The position numbers and the translations under genes are program-made. This document shows positions 33,281 through 44,658 of a DNA stretch of 64,000 nucleotides, one piece after another (within the stretch, counting starts at the first letter, position 1; each line of letters opens with the position of its first letter). The stretch spans positions 255,548,044-255,612,043 of the forward strand of contig CM060708.1 of assembly GCA_030686995.1 (NCBI GenBank), read 5' to 3'. Under the pieces are notes generated by a model. It had not been told where the DNA came from, did no database searches, and saw nothing but the letters and a program-made list of their open reading frames with translations. Source of the stretch: Artemisia argyi. Its lineage: Eukaryota > Streptophyta > Magnoliopsida > Asterales > Asteraceae.

Positions 33281-35819
33281 AATACCCTTACACTTGAGAT
33301 TTGCTTGTCCTCAAGCAAATGCGCTTTTATTCTAATCAAAATACAAGTTAGGGTCATTTAACACTAATATAAAAGAAAATACAACAAATAATCGTTCCAC
33401 TAAAGACCAAAAACAAGCACGGAGGTCATATACTAGCACCTCACAAATAGTGTTTAGATACTCACATCTCTCGGGTGTAATAAAGTATATATCACAATAA
33501 GGAAATGGAAAACATCTCTCACTATCTGTCATAGCAAATAGATTACCATAGGCTTGAGAAAGGATCAAACTTTCACCACTTGGCGTAAGCACCTAGGATA
33601 AACTATCAAAGAGATCTTTTAAAGGGTTATAACGTTATGTGTAGGGATATGGAAAACACGGTTTTGTTGGATAAAGGCAATATTTATTGGTGGCGAGTTA
33701 ATTATCTTGGTTAATTGCATGTACAAATGGCGTTGCAAAGCCAAGACTCGACTCGACTTAAGCTAATAAATCAAAAATAACAAAAACATAAAACAAACAT
33801 AGAATAAAACGGGATGGTAGTCCGTATGTTTTTTTTCTCTTTTTCTTTTTCTACTTTTTCTTGATTTTTCGATTTTTTTTTTTTTTTTTTTTTTTTTATT
33901 TTTTTATTTTTTTTTTGCATTCACTCTTACCCTACCATCCAAAATAATAAATCATAGGGAATGTACATTCCCCTTACACTTGAATTTTTACATACTTTAC
34001 AATAAACTACTCTAATGACTCAAATCAAGTTAATCAAAACACTTGGAGTACTTTTTAAGATTAACGCACATATGAGGGTAATATACGATGTTCTTCCCCA
34101 TTACTCCACAACACAAGTACTTTACCCATGAGTCCCAATCGTCCCAAAACAATATGTACAAGATATGACTCGACTTAGCAACCACGTAATCAATTAGATA
34201 ATTAACTAAGAGTTTAAACATGTAACAATAATGCACTAAAGATGAGTGCATACACGGAAGGCTAAGGCGATTTGGTTGCACATTTGGGTGGGTTGTAACA
34301 AATTCTTCCTTTAAGTAAGATGCTTAAAGTTAGAAACGAAAAGATATGCTCAGAGCGGTGTACTAGGGGTTTCGTGTACTAAAAATGAGTACAACGCTAA
34401 GGTGTGAGAAAATTAATTGACTTTACTAGTCAAATAATGTGACTTAAATGGTCAAATAATTATGATACGGGTTTAACACAAGGGTGATCCTAATGCCTCT
34501 TATCATGTAGTAAATCCTACTACACGAATGTAGTCTCACTAGCGGTCTTGAGATGCATCACTAACGCAAGTTCTAGAATCTAAATGCTACCGGTACACTC
34601 ATAATTAAGCACTAATAATGAATGTTTTTCCTATGAAATCTAAAGGCGAACCTCACATATTTGGGTGGAAATTTTTTCTGAATGGTACGGTTTTGTGCTA
34701 GTCATACAACTCCTATCCATGAGACGCTTGCAAAGGCTATAATTTCACTCCTAAGTTGTAAAAAATTTTAAATTTGGCGCTAAAATTACACTAACAAATA
34801 TTTCTCTTAGTTTTATTACACACCTACCATTGAACAAACAAACTCAAGTGCAATTGTATCTTATAAGGTATCATCATTTACCCTCCCCTTACACTTAGGA
34901 TGAACATTGTCCCCAATGTTCAATTAAAGAATGTAAAAGTAAAATAGGTAAATGAATGACAACAAATACTCTCCTGATTCGTTCAGTGTGGATAGTGTGT
35001 CAACAAGGTTAGATCTTCCTCCAAGATAATGAACGTTCAAAGCTTCCCTTCCAGATATATAAATCATCTTCTTGTCATATATAACCTGTTAAACTTGAGA
35101 AAACAAACAAGGCAACCTCGCGTAAAATCAGCGGCAATCTTTATATACTAAAGAATCCTAGAAAAAAATTTAAGATATAATTCTTGTGGAATGAATGTTT
35201 GCAGATTTCCTGGAGTTTATAAAACTAAAGAATTAACAAAAACTTTAAGACTCCGTTAGAAAAACAAAACTCGCAAAATTTCCAGAATTTTACATGTGAC
35301 GTCGTCAGGAATTAAGCCCTGACGCCGTCAAAAGTGACTTGCAGAAATCTTTATGTTAAGTTTCCGGAAAATTTATGAAAAAACTTATGTCCTACTTCCT
35401 GGAAAATCCTGCAAAACATCATTATGACTCGATACAAGCATTTGACTATAACAATTACTAATGTACATGTTCATTTAATATTGTGGCGAATCATGATCAA
35501 TTTAGTTCTTAGAAACAAATTTGGGGTTTCCCCTTACACTTAGCTTTTGTAAAATACCTTTATATGAAGTTAAGACGAAGTTAAACAACAAAATAAAGCA
35601 TTTTCAAAATTTAGTTTGAAACATGATCTACCAACAATAAAAATAAAGCATGTATACGGAAACAAATAAAAATCAAACAAATAAAAACACACAAAACATG
35701 GGTTGCCTCCCAAGAAGCGCTTTTCTTTATTTACGAGTCTTGTAGCTAGACTCAAGGTCATGGGCAATTACGTGACCTCGTCTCTCGAGATGACGTATCC
35801 CATATAATTATGATCCTCA
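33281..35819 (-). other. Non-coding 3' half of the gag-protease gypsy
   Basis: No pol homology seen. On the minus strand the phrase AAGTGTAAGGGG recurs near 33970, 34888 and 35530, resembling repeated polypurine tracts. A long T-rich run occupies about 33829-33917. One pair of palindromes TGACGTCGTCA and TGACGCCGTCA lies at about 35298 and 35320. Confidence 0.6.
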
Positions 35820-37896
35820 CTATCGTGGTGGTGGTGTTTCAATCGATCGACACTCGCAGTCACCTCCCCCTCCTTTACAGCTCAAGGTAGCTATCCTATC
35901 TTGGCGTATGCTTTCAATTGTGAATGGTCCATACCACCAGGGACGCGGCTCGTCGGGAGGTACTTTTATCTCTGAATGCCTTAAGAGTATCGAGTCTCCT
36001 TCTGCAAATGGTACATGATTCTCCGTCGGTCGACTACATTCAAACTTGACATGAACTTTATTGCAACTTTTGCCTCTCTCAGGCTTAGTTTCTTTGTAGC
36101 TTTTGATTCTTGTTTCCCATGCAAGGATTTTTTCTTGAACATGATTAGGCGATGTGTCAATGTTGTTTTCGAGCTTTCTTTTCATCAGGCTTTCTTGCAC
36201 ATATCGGTGGGTCATAGGAAAGCTAGTCTTTCTTTCTCCTGACTTAAGTTCAATTTCCCTTTTTTTCATACCTAATGACAGCTCTAGCGGTGGTGAGGAA
36301 TGGTGCTCCAAGGATTATTGGCATGCACCCACCTCCTTTATCATCGATGATCATGAAATCGACGGGATACATGAACCCTGCAATGTTGACCAGTACATCC
36401 TCTGCAATTCCCAAAGGGTATACATAAGAGTGACCAGCAAAGGATAGCCTAACCCGGGTGGTGACCGGCATTTCTGTAGTTAGTTGGGTATAAATAGTTA
36501 GGGGCATAAGATTTACTTATGATCCCTGATCGGCAAAAGCATCCAGATATTGCAAATTCCCAATGCTGGCTGGTATCTCAAAGTTCCCACAAGCCATCTA
36601 CTTAGTAGCCATTTTTTGTGTAAGTAGTTTCTCGAATACCGGTCCCACAGGTAATGTATCATACTCATCTTTCCCCTCTTTCTCCTTCTTTGAAACCTGT
36701 TTGGAGGATTGGTTACGCCCGTCACCCTTTATCCAATTTGTTATGGTATTCTCGTTTATATCATGTTTTAGGTAGTAGCCTAGTGATTGGGATTTTGGCT
36801 GTTCCTCAATGGTTTGTTCACTAGGGGCTTCCTTTTCCTCATTGTCATCGTGGATAATCGTGATAGAATTAACAAATCGGATAGTGGGGGTAGCGCTTTC
36901 TTTTCTTAATAACATCATTTCTGGGGTTTTTTGGTTTGCGTATTCCTCCACTAGGCTCATCATCTCCTTCATTTTCTCTTGCATCTCCTCCTTTTGTTTA
37001 TAAACAGCTTCCTCGAATTTAGCAAGCCGCTCAGAATGGGTTGCCATATACTCTCTCATTCGAGCTTCGAATTCCGGGCTGAGGTTTTGAGGAGGTGAAT
37101 AAGGTGGAGCATAATTTTGAAAAGTTTCGACATTCTCTATAGAGGGTGACTCAGACAACGGTGTTGGAATCATATTAGAGACAGAATTGACTGTTGCCCT
37201 TCTGGGACTTAAAGGTCTCTTTTGTTTTTCCATGAGATAGTCAACCTTTGTCTCAAGTTTGCAAAGGAGTTCTTCGGAGATTTGATTGGTCTCCCCAGGT
37301 GTCGAGATTGCATTGATAGCCGAGTTTATAACATGAGTAACTTCCCATATTTCTTGATTATTGAAGGCAAGTTCATCAATAATTTCCTAATATTCCTCGA
37401 CGTTTTTATCACGTAACCTACCTCCGGCGGCTCGATCAATGGTACGTTTGGTGTGAAAGTCGACATGGTCATAGAAGATTTGAACTAATAGCCAAAGATT
37501 TATACCATGATGAGGAACTTTTTGGAGTATGTCCTTGAAACGAGTCCATGCTTCATAGAAAGTTTCACCTTGACGTTGTTGGAACATCAGGATATCATTT
37601 CTAAGCATCGTAGTTCTCCCCGGCGGAAAAAATTAAGCAAGGAAACGAGACGTGAGATCATCCCAAGAGGTGATGGATCCCGCGGGATAACGTTCAAGCC
37701 ATTGACTAGCTTGATCACGTAGAGAGAATTGGAATAGACGTAATCGGATCGACTGTCTAGTTACAACATCAAGGTCTATGGAATCTACGATTTTAAGGAA
37801 ATCCTTGAGATGTTGATTAGGATCTTCGGAACGAAGTCCATGGAAAGCACATCCACTTTGCACCAACCGGATGGTGTCGGATTGCAAGGGGGACAC
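35820..37896 (-). pseudogene. Gypsy gag and protease, broken
   Basis: Minus-strand reading, N to C. Gag begins near SPLQSDTIRLVQSGCAFHGL (37896) and continues through QASQWLERYPAGSITSWDDL. A TAA follows FLA near 37630, the frame resumes at LRNDILMFQQRQGETFYEAW (37608), and a TAG follows NVEEY near 37388. After this come a coiled, charged segment (36598-37233, with NLSPEFEARMREYM and EEMQEKMKEMM), a break, and a protease-like region (36250-36507) with LGIAEDVLVNIAGFMYPVDF and PIILGAPFL. The remaining 35820-36311 piece has a charged stretch and WWYGPFTIESI, which resembles the end of an integrase. No zinc knuckle was found in the readable parts. The catalytic aspartate of the protease is not visible, so enzyme function is unlikely. 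Confidence 0.8.
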
Positions 37897-38231
37897 ATTG
37901 GCTCCTTGAGTGAGCTCAATAGTGTTTCGACGCCTTGGTGGCTAGGACGGGAATACTCTCCTAAAGTTCGGGGCCTAGGAGGTTGGTCTGCTAGTGGTGG
38001 GTTTTATGGTTGGTTTTGTTGTGGTGGGTTGATGGGTTCAAAGAGATTACCACCTTGCGTGATGTCAGATGGTAAAGGTTTCGAACAAAGACACGAAGAA
38101 ATAAGATAGACTAAAGAAAACCTAAAACTAAAAATAAAAATTTTACTAGAAAGGAATCTAGCAAGTATACCTAATAAAAAGAAATCCTAACCTAGACAAT
38201 AACTATTCCCCGGGCTGCGGCACTAAAAACT

Positions 38232-39674
38232 TGATACGTGGGGATTGCACCCTCGCAACAGGTTTTACCTCTCAAGGGATCTCGAGAAGCTTACAATCCG
38301 CACCAGGCAATGTACCTGATCGTTGTAGTATAGTATAGTGACATGTACCGGGAGATTGATCGTTCAACTCAGGAATAGTGTCGCTAGGATTAGAAAACCT
38401 ACTAAACTAGGTCTAGAGGTGAGGGATGATTCTTTTTGTATTTTTATGTTTTATAGAAAGCAAGTAAAATCTCGGGTTTTGAAGGAGTGGCGGAATTAGT
38501 TGCTAGCCAACTAACCCAATTTACTACTAATGCAATAAAAATAAAATAACATAAATGAAAATAAAACTAATTATACTAGTGTGGTGGAAAAAATAATGAG
38601 GAAAGTTGTGTTTACTTAGATTTCATTGCTCCCTATATATCTTTTACAGGTTGATTAGCTTGTTACAATTGCATGGATGACGGGTCCTATTCCTTAATAC
38701 TAGTCGTAGGGCCGTGTACAATATTCCTTAACTCTATAAGATCCTACTTCACTCCTATGTCGAGCCGTTAGAAGCTCCCAACATGGGATCATTAGAATTC
38801 TCTTATGCATTAAATACAACCAAAAATTGTAGTACACCTCCGATCATGTTTCTTAAGACGTTCAAGCAAGTTACCAATGGAAGTCTGCCAGTTTTTTTAA
38901 GCCTAACATCGAATACAATCATCCGTAACAATTATAAACAAACAATCAACCCATAATTAACATATAGGTTTCATTACATCTAAGCAAACACAAGAAAGAT
39001 CTAGCCTAACATGTTAAAGAGAAGACAAGCGTAAGATATAATCACACAACACATAGACATATTGAATGATTTGAATGAATACTTATCTTCAATTGAACAT
39101 GGAAGAATCAAGGGGTTAAAACCCTTGAAAAGCTGATAAAATTCGGACTAGGGTTTTTTCTCTCAAAGTTGCACACTAATGAATGAAATTTGGAAAACTA
39201 TATATAGACTTTTCATCTTGATGGCATCATGTGTTAGTCCGTGACGCCGTCAACTCACCGCCATGATAAAATCGTATTGCCTGGATCTATTTGTGACGCC
39301 GTCATGTGGAGAAATGCTATGGGCCGTCACTAGTAATTGGACCCTGACGGCCTTGGTGACGTCGTCAGGTCCATAAGCTTGAAAATACTCTAGGCCGTCA
39401 CGTTGTAATTCCACATCCACCTCTTTTGTAACTCTTAACGCCATCATGTGTAAAGGCTTGACGTCGTCAGGTACTGTTCCAACAAGGAAATTTGAGACTT
39501 TGCCATTTTCTTCACTTTTATGCTCTAAAAACGTCCAAAATGCTTCATTTTCCATATTTCTCTCCAAAAGTACCTAAAATGACAAAAGGAATGATTTAGG
39601 GCAATATTTGATCAAATAATCTCGAATTCGGGCTTAAATAACCCCTTAAAAGCGGTACACTTTTTGCCTCATCA
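38232..39674 (-). repeat. 5' LTR of the gag-protease gypsy
   Basis: See the element entry. The tRNA-Asp-like 15-mer recurs at 38320-38334 and the palindrome series at about 39220-39475, with several of the palindromes changed by C-to-T or G-to-A substitutions relative to the other LTR. Confidence 0.9.
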
Positions 39675-42600
39675 CTGAGTAGTTCTTCCTGGTACTAATT
39701 TGCTACTCCTTCATTTCTTGTTCTACTGACCTTCTTTTAGTCGTTTGTTCTACCAATTGGAACATGGTGGTGAGGTGGCTTTAGGTGGCTAGGAATACTG
39801 CATTTGGGCCAAAAGGCTGGACCCGCAATTCCTTCAACCTTGTACCGATACATCTCCTTCCATGTGGTTAATCAATAACATGAGGACACCTAATCCTTAG
39901 GTATCCCAACCTGGTTGCCATTTAATGCCATGTTGTTGATAGTTGCAACAGTATGTTTACACGGAATACCAGTGAGGTCCCATCTTCTACATGTGCATTC
40001 CCTTTTAGTCATATTGACAACACAATGGTCAATCCAAGCTCCCTTACACTGGTATGTCTCTCCTACCCCATATAACAGTATAATAAGTTGCTCCATGTTT
40101 GATGTTGCTTAAAATTGTAGTTGATATTGGTGTTAAAGGACATTCACATCTGTCTATTAAATGTTGCACACCAACACTTCTCTTCATAAGATACTCCTTG
40201 ATGTATTCCAAACAACCAATGATTGGTTGATCTCTGTCGTCCACCAATTTGCTATTGAACGATTCACATAAGTTGTTAAGAAGGATGTCACATTTAGCTC
40301 TCCCTGTGTATAACATATCAATATGAACATATTTTTTTAATCTTATTAATATTACACATGAAAGTCATAATATGCGTATATTGTACCTGAAAAATGTTGA
40401 CCATGATGATGTTCGTATCTTTCTTAACCAGTCATAAGCTTTAGAGTTTGTTGTTTTGAGCTCCTCCATTCCTCTATTAAACTCAACAACTGTTGATGCT
40501 CTAGCACACTTCCAAAGAAGATCCTTGATCGCTTGTCCCTTGAATAACTGTTTCATGTTGTCATATATATGTCGCACACAGAATCTGTGTTCAGCAGCAG
40601 GAAGCATTTCTGCAATGGCTGGTAATATCCCCTGTCAAATTGAACAAAACAAAATATATGTGAGGATTGAATTGAGTTGCAAATAAATTAATAAGATACA
40701 CCATGTTTATACCTTTTATCTGTCTGAGATGAAGGTGTAGTTTGAATTAGGTTGCAAATCAAGATCATCTCTAAGATTGGTAATGAACCATAACCATGAA
40801 CTGTTGGAGTCAGCTTCAACTACCGCGTAAGCAACTGGATAGAGGCCATTATTACTATCGACACCAACAGCTGTTAAGACTTGACAAGTATATTGTCCTT
40901 TGATAAAAGCCACATCCAAACCTAGTATGTCCCTTCTTCTTGCTATGTAACCTTTTTTTAAGGCACCACGACAAACGTAGATCCGTCTGAAAACCCTTGA
41001 AGCATCAATTGCATCAGGGGTTGTTTAAACTTGAATCTTCACAGTTGTATCCTTGTTTTTATTTTTCAATTTCAAAGCGTAATCTCTAATATTGGCATAC
41101 TGTTCTTCATGGTCACTCGCAATCCGTTTCATTGCAAAATCCCTTGCTCTGGATATCTTTGTCGTAGGGACTTCGATCTGCAATGTTTGGTTTATTTCAA
41201 TTGCTATTGTAGAGGTTGAGGTTGTCCGGTCCCTAACAAGAATTTTAGCAACCTCGGATGAGATGAATCTTGCAGTCAACAATTTAAATATTGTTTGGAG
41301 GCATTTATGTTCATCGTTTAATACTTTGACACTCCACCAAGGTTCATCATCGACTTTCGAGACATGTAGGGACAATGGGCACATGGGATTGGCCTTTTTG
41401 TAATAGGTTTTGGAAGTGGCAAACTTGCCCTTTGACTGTGAACAAGAAGCCAATGTTTGACAACTTCCTTATCATTTCTGCCATAACGCACAATTGTCCC
41501 TTTACAATACGGTATAACCCTTTTTGGTCACATTTTAAATCCTAATATCTCTTCTACACTCCAACGTATACATTTTGATCTTCTGTTTGATTTCCTTGGG
41601 TGTCAAAAATCTTTCTATCACAAAAAAACTCACCCTTCTTAACATTTTCTCTACCCTCGTACTCCTTCCTAATTTCTTTCAACCTTTTCTTGCGTAAGTT
41701 CACAATTCTGGGTGCATTGCCTTCTTCCTCACTATGAAACTCATCAAAGTCATAGGCACCATTCTGATCCATATCCTCTGCCATACTATCATCTAATTTT
41801 GAAACATGGTCAAAGTGGTCATCAATATCAAACTTAAACCTACTCATGTCAACCTGTGGCTCACTAGGGTCCAACATCATCCTCTTCAGAATCGGACACT
41901 TTCGATTCATGTTCTTCCTCATTCTCCTGATGTATGGAGGCGCCCACATCATCCCTTTCAACTACCTCTTCAAAATCAATAAAGTTATTGTTAAGCTCTA
42001 AAACCACATCCTCACCCTGAAGTTCTTCGACCATGTCTGTATAATCTTCTTCCACACCAACATCATCGGCACGAGGGACAAACTGGAACAAGTCATCATC
42101 CGTAATTTGGGATTGTTGCTCAGCTAGTTCTGGACCAGTAACCAAACTTACATGTGGTTGAGCAGTAGGAGTGTCTGTCTAAGTTACCAACCTGGTACCA
42201 ATGGTTCCATCAAGTTTTCTAGTTGAAGGCTCATCCAGTACTTCATCAATTATTTGTGATTGTTGCTCAGCTTGTTCTGGACCAGCAACCAGACTCACAT
42301 GTGATTGAGCAACAGGAGTGTTTGTGTTAGTTAACAACCTTGTACCAATGGTTCCATCAGTTGAAGGCTCCTCCAGTACTTCATAAATTATTTTAGGATT
42401 TTTTTTTTGCTCTTTTGGGTTTAGCCTCAACATAAATCTCTATCTCTTTATGTGTTGGAACCAAATCCAACATGTTCATGACATCGTCATCATTCTGCAA
42501 GGGTTACAACCTAACGTCCAATGTCTCACCTGGTATCCTATTATGAGACGAAACCCCACAATTGTTGACACCTATGTCAACTAACAATGATTCAAATGCA

Positions 42601-42975
42601 TAAAAAGTAAACAGGTCATAATCAACACAATCATATCACTCTATTACTGGATTAACATATACCCTTCCTGGTGGTGATGTAAATTTTCAAGTGAAGAAAT
42701 TCTGGTTTGATTCTGTGTAGAAACAATAAACATCAACACACACACACACATACTAAAAACATAAAAAAACCATCTTAATGTATAATCTTATGTGTATTCG
42801 TACGGTTCATGTGGTTAACATATCACTGTAGCTAAAAACATCGATACAATTAACAATGCCTAAAACATACCGTATAGTTTATGCAGATCACAGATCGGGG
42901 AGGATCTTGCGCGGTTTTTCCCAAATGTTAGAGCCATCTTCTTTACTTTTTAGTTGATCGGAATGCGTATGTGAA
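39675..42975 (-). pseudogene. mudrA-like Mutator transposase (part 1)
   Basis: Minus-strand gene remnant of a Mutator-like element. From the N-terminus: candidate start MALTFGKNRARS near 42939, a PB1-like/leader part with NDDDVMNMLDLVPTHKEIEI near 42450-42510, an acidic region (41554-42433) including FDIDDHFDHVSKLDDSMAED, then CPLSLHVSKVDDEPWWSVKV (around 41350-41390), the MULE transposase core DVAFIKGQYTCQVLTAVGVD (40860-40919) and VVEADSNSSWLWF, then AEHRFCVRHIYDNMKQLFKG (40540-40600), a GRAKCDILLNNLCESFNSKL segment, and a SWIM zinc finger CTCRRWDLTGIPCKH near 39950-40000. The C-terminus TWKEMYRYKVEGIAGPAFWP runs to the gypsy insertion. Stops and frameshifts (for example near 42506, the 9-T run near 42400, and after GIPKD near 39888) show it is dead. 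Confidence 0.88.
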
Positions 42976-43208
42976 AAGTTTAGGGCAGAAATTGCAATTG
43001 AACTTTCAACAATTGGGTTTATTGGGTTTTGAGATAATCAGTGGGTGTTATATTGGTTTAGGCGGGAACCATGAAATGACAATAATACCCAAAGGGAGGA
43101 TGCAACTTAATGAGTCAAATAACGAGAGTTAGTGTACAGTTGGACTCGGTGTCTTTTTTGCAAAAAAATAGAACATTAGTAGCATTTTTGCATGCTTTTT
43201 TGTCTCGG

Positions 43209-43754
43209 TATCATTTTTGCATTTTTGCAAAATGTTAATGACTAAATTTGCAATTTACCCATGATGATATTAACGTGAAATTTACAATTTTTTTTTTTAT
43301 ATAAACTAGTTTTTATGTTTTATATTAAATATCAACGGATTAGTATAAATGAGAGGTTTTAACAGAATGAATTGTGTTTTGTGCAATCAATAGTAATGCA
43401 CTATATTTAGTGCATTTTGTGTGTTCATTATCCATTGCACTAAAATAGCGTGGTGTTTAGTGCTAACATTGAAGACTATTTTTGCTAGTTTTTACATTAT
43501 TTTAGTGCAAAAGGTAAATCTAGTGCCAACATTGGAGATGGCCTTAGAATTCTTCGCACTCAAAAGTGTGAAATTTTTTGATACAATTATAGGTATCGAA
43601 ATTCTATTGTTTTAAAGTTTTTTTCCACATTAATTAATGTAACAAATTTTTATATATTATTAATTGTTAATAAACTAATAAAATTCTACAATTAATTAAT
43701 TGACTTTCTATTTGTTCAATCAAGTTACATAGACAATCTACGACATCTTTAGAT
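43209..43754. repeat. Dispersed repeat, copy 1
   Basis: About 546 bp nearly identical to 60086-60626 in the same orientation. Both start TATCATTTTTGCATTTTTGC and end CGACATCTTTAGAT. It includes paired AGTGCA/TGCACT inverted motifs near 43385-43445. Immediately beyond its right end is the putative Helitron 3' terminus. It has no coding potential that I recognise. Confidence 0.85.
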
Positions 43755-43755
43755 T

Positions 43756-43785
43756 CTAGCTAAAAGACCCGTGAAATTCACGAGT
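43756..43785 (-). mobile_element. Putative Helitron 3' terminus
   Basis: On the minus strand this reads a hairpin ACTCGTGAATTTCACGGGT followed by CTTTTAGCTAG. A short hairpin about 10 bases before a CTRR end is the classical Helitron 3' end. The orientation agrees with the helicase remnant upstream at 44231-44658. The base after CTAG is A, not the T usually expected, so the call is tentative. Confidence 0.5.
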
Positions 43786-43811
43786 ATTTTAAAGGAACGA
43801 TGAAAAAAGTA

Positions 43812-44066
43812 CTTCCTCCGTCTTAATTTATTTGTCCACTTTTGACTTTTGAAGCCTTTTATTTACAACTTTGATTTTATTTATTTTCTTTTATGTTATC
43901 TAATACTTGATGTAAAATATATTAATGGATTTGGTTTTTAAATATATTTTCATTGGTATAAGATTCATTGAGTATTCTATAAAACAAACAAAAATAATTA
44001 AGATTAAAGTTGAAAAAGAAAGACCCGAAAAGTCAAAAGTGGACAAATAAATTAGGACGGAAGGAG
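43812..44066. mobile_element. Stowaway (Tc1/mariner) MITE
   Basis: 255 bp element flanked by TA (43810-43811 and 44067-44068). Ends are CTTCCTCCGTCTTAATTTAT and its near-complement ATAAATTAGGACGGAAGGAG; terminal inverted repeats of about 35-40 bp include TTTGTCCACTTTTGACTTTT. The CTCCCTCCGT-type end and TA target are diagnostic for Stowaway elements. It is non-coding. Confidence 0.9.
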
Positions 44067-44230
44067 TAGCAAATGACATTGCGTATTATGAAGTTACAAG
44101 TTAGAAAGAACCACATCTTGATAAACAAACGTAAAGTATACTGTTGGTCATAATCAAACATACATTACATGAAATACAATAGTCAAATAATCCAAAAAAG
44201 AAAATAAACATCTTCAATCATTGATTTCTA

Positions 44231-44658
44231 CTAATGCGAGATACGTGTACATATAGTTGTGATCATAAATTGTGTAACACTTCTTTTATAGACCACATTG
44301 GTGGTGGTATTAGTAAAATTTCCGTCATCGTCACAAATAACCATCTTCAATCCTTTATTACTCAAAACTCGAGAGGCGGCTACGTATAGTTGGCCATGTG
44401 TAAAAACAATTGGTGGGAAATACAAATCGGCTTGCCCGGAGATTGTCCTTTAACTTTTGTTGATTGTCATCGTGAAAGAGATGAACACAGGACCTGAAAT
44501 CGCCACCAAAAATCAGTCATGTTGCCGAAAGGAGTGTCCATGGTGTCATGCTTTGACTTACGTAAAATGTCCCTTACTGATTTGTCTAATGCCCCATAGT
44601 GCTTGCTAGTTATTGGGGCTTCATCAATGATGTTCCATAAACCACCCGTCATTAACAA
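44231..44658 (-). pseudogene. PIF1-type helicase remnant (Helitron)
   Basis: Minus-strand translation shows the Walker-B-like IIDEAPITSKHYGALDKSVR, then DTPFGNMTDFWWRFQVL in place of the usual GGDFRQVLP block. A jump follows to the C-terminal motifs: TMTINKS, then FPPIVFTHGQLYVAASRVLS, NKGLKMVICDDDGNF and TNVVYK. The middle of the helicase is deleted and at least one frameshift separates the halves. Such PIF1-like C-termini end the RepHel protein of plant Helitrons. The Rep (HUH) domain was not found. Confidence 0.75.

Larger units (their letters stand above)
31837..39674 (-). mobile_element. Non-autonomous gypsy element with gag and protease only (TR-GAG-like)
   Basis: LTRs 31837-33280 (1,444 bp) and 38232-39674 (1,443 bp) begin TGATACGT and end CCTCATCA. 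The whole is flanked by CTGAG (31832-31836 and 39675-39679). Gag and protease-like frames on the minus strand set the orientation. Reverse transcriptase, RNase H and integrase are missing, so it must have moved using another element's enzymes. A degraded primer site (minus strand GTGCCGCAGCCCGGGGA, 38207-38223) and a tract AAGTGTAAGGGTATT beside the 3' LTR support the LTR assignment. It is inserted in the 3' part of the Mutator-type gene and is therefore younger than that gene copy. Confidence 0.9.
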
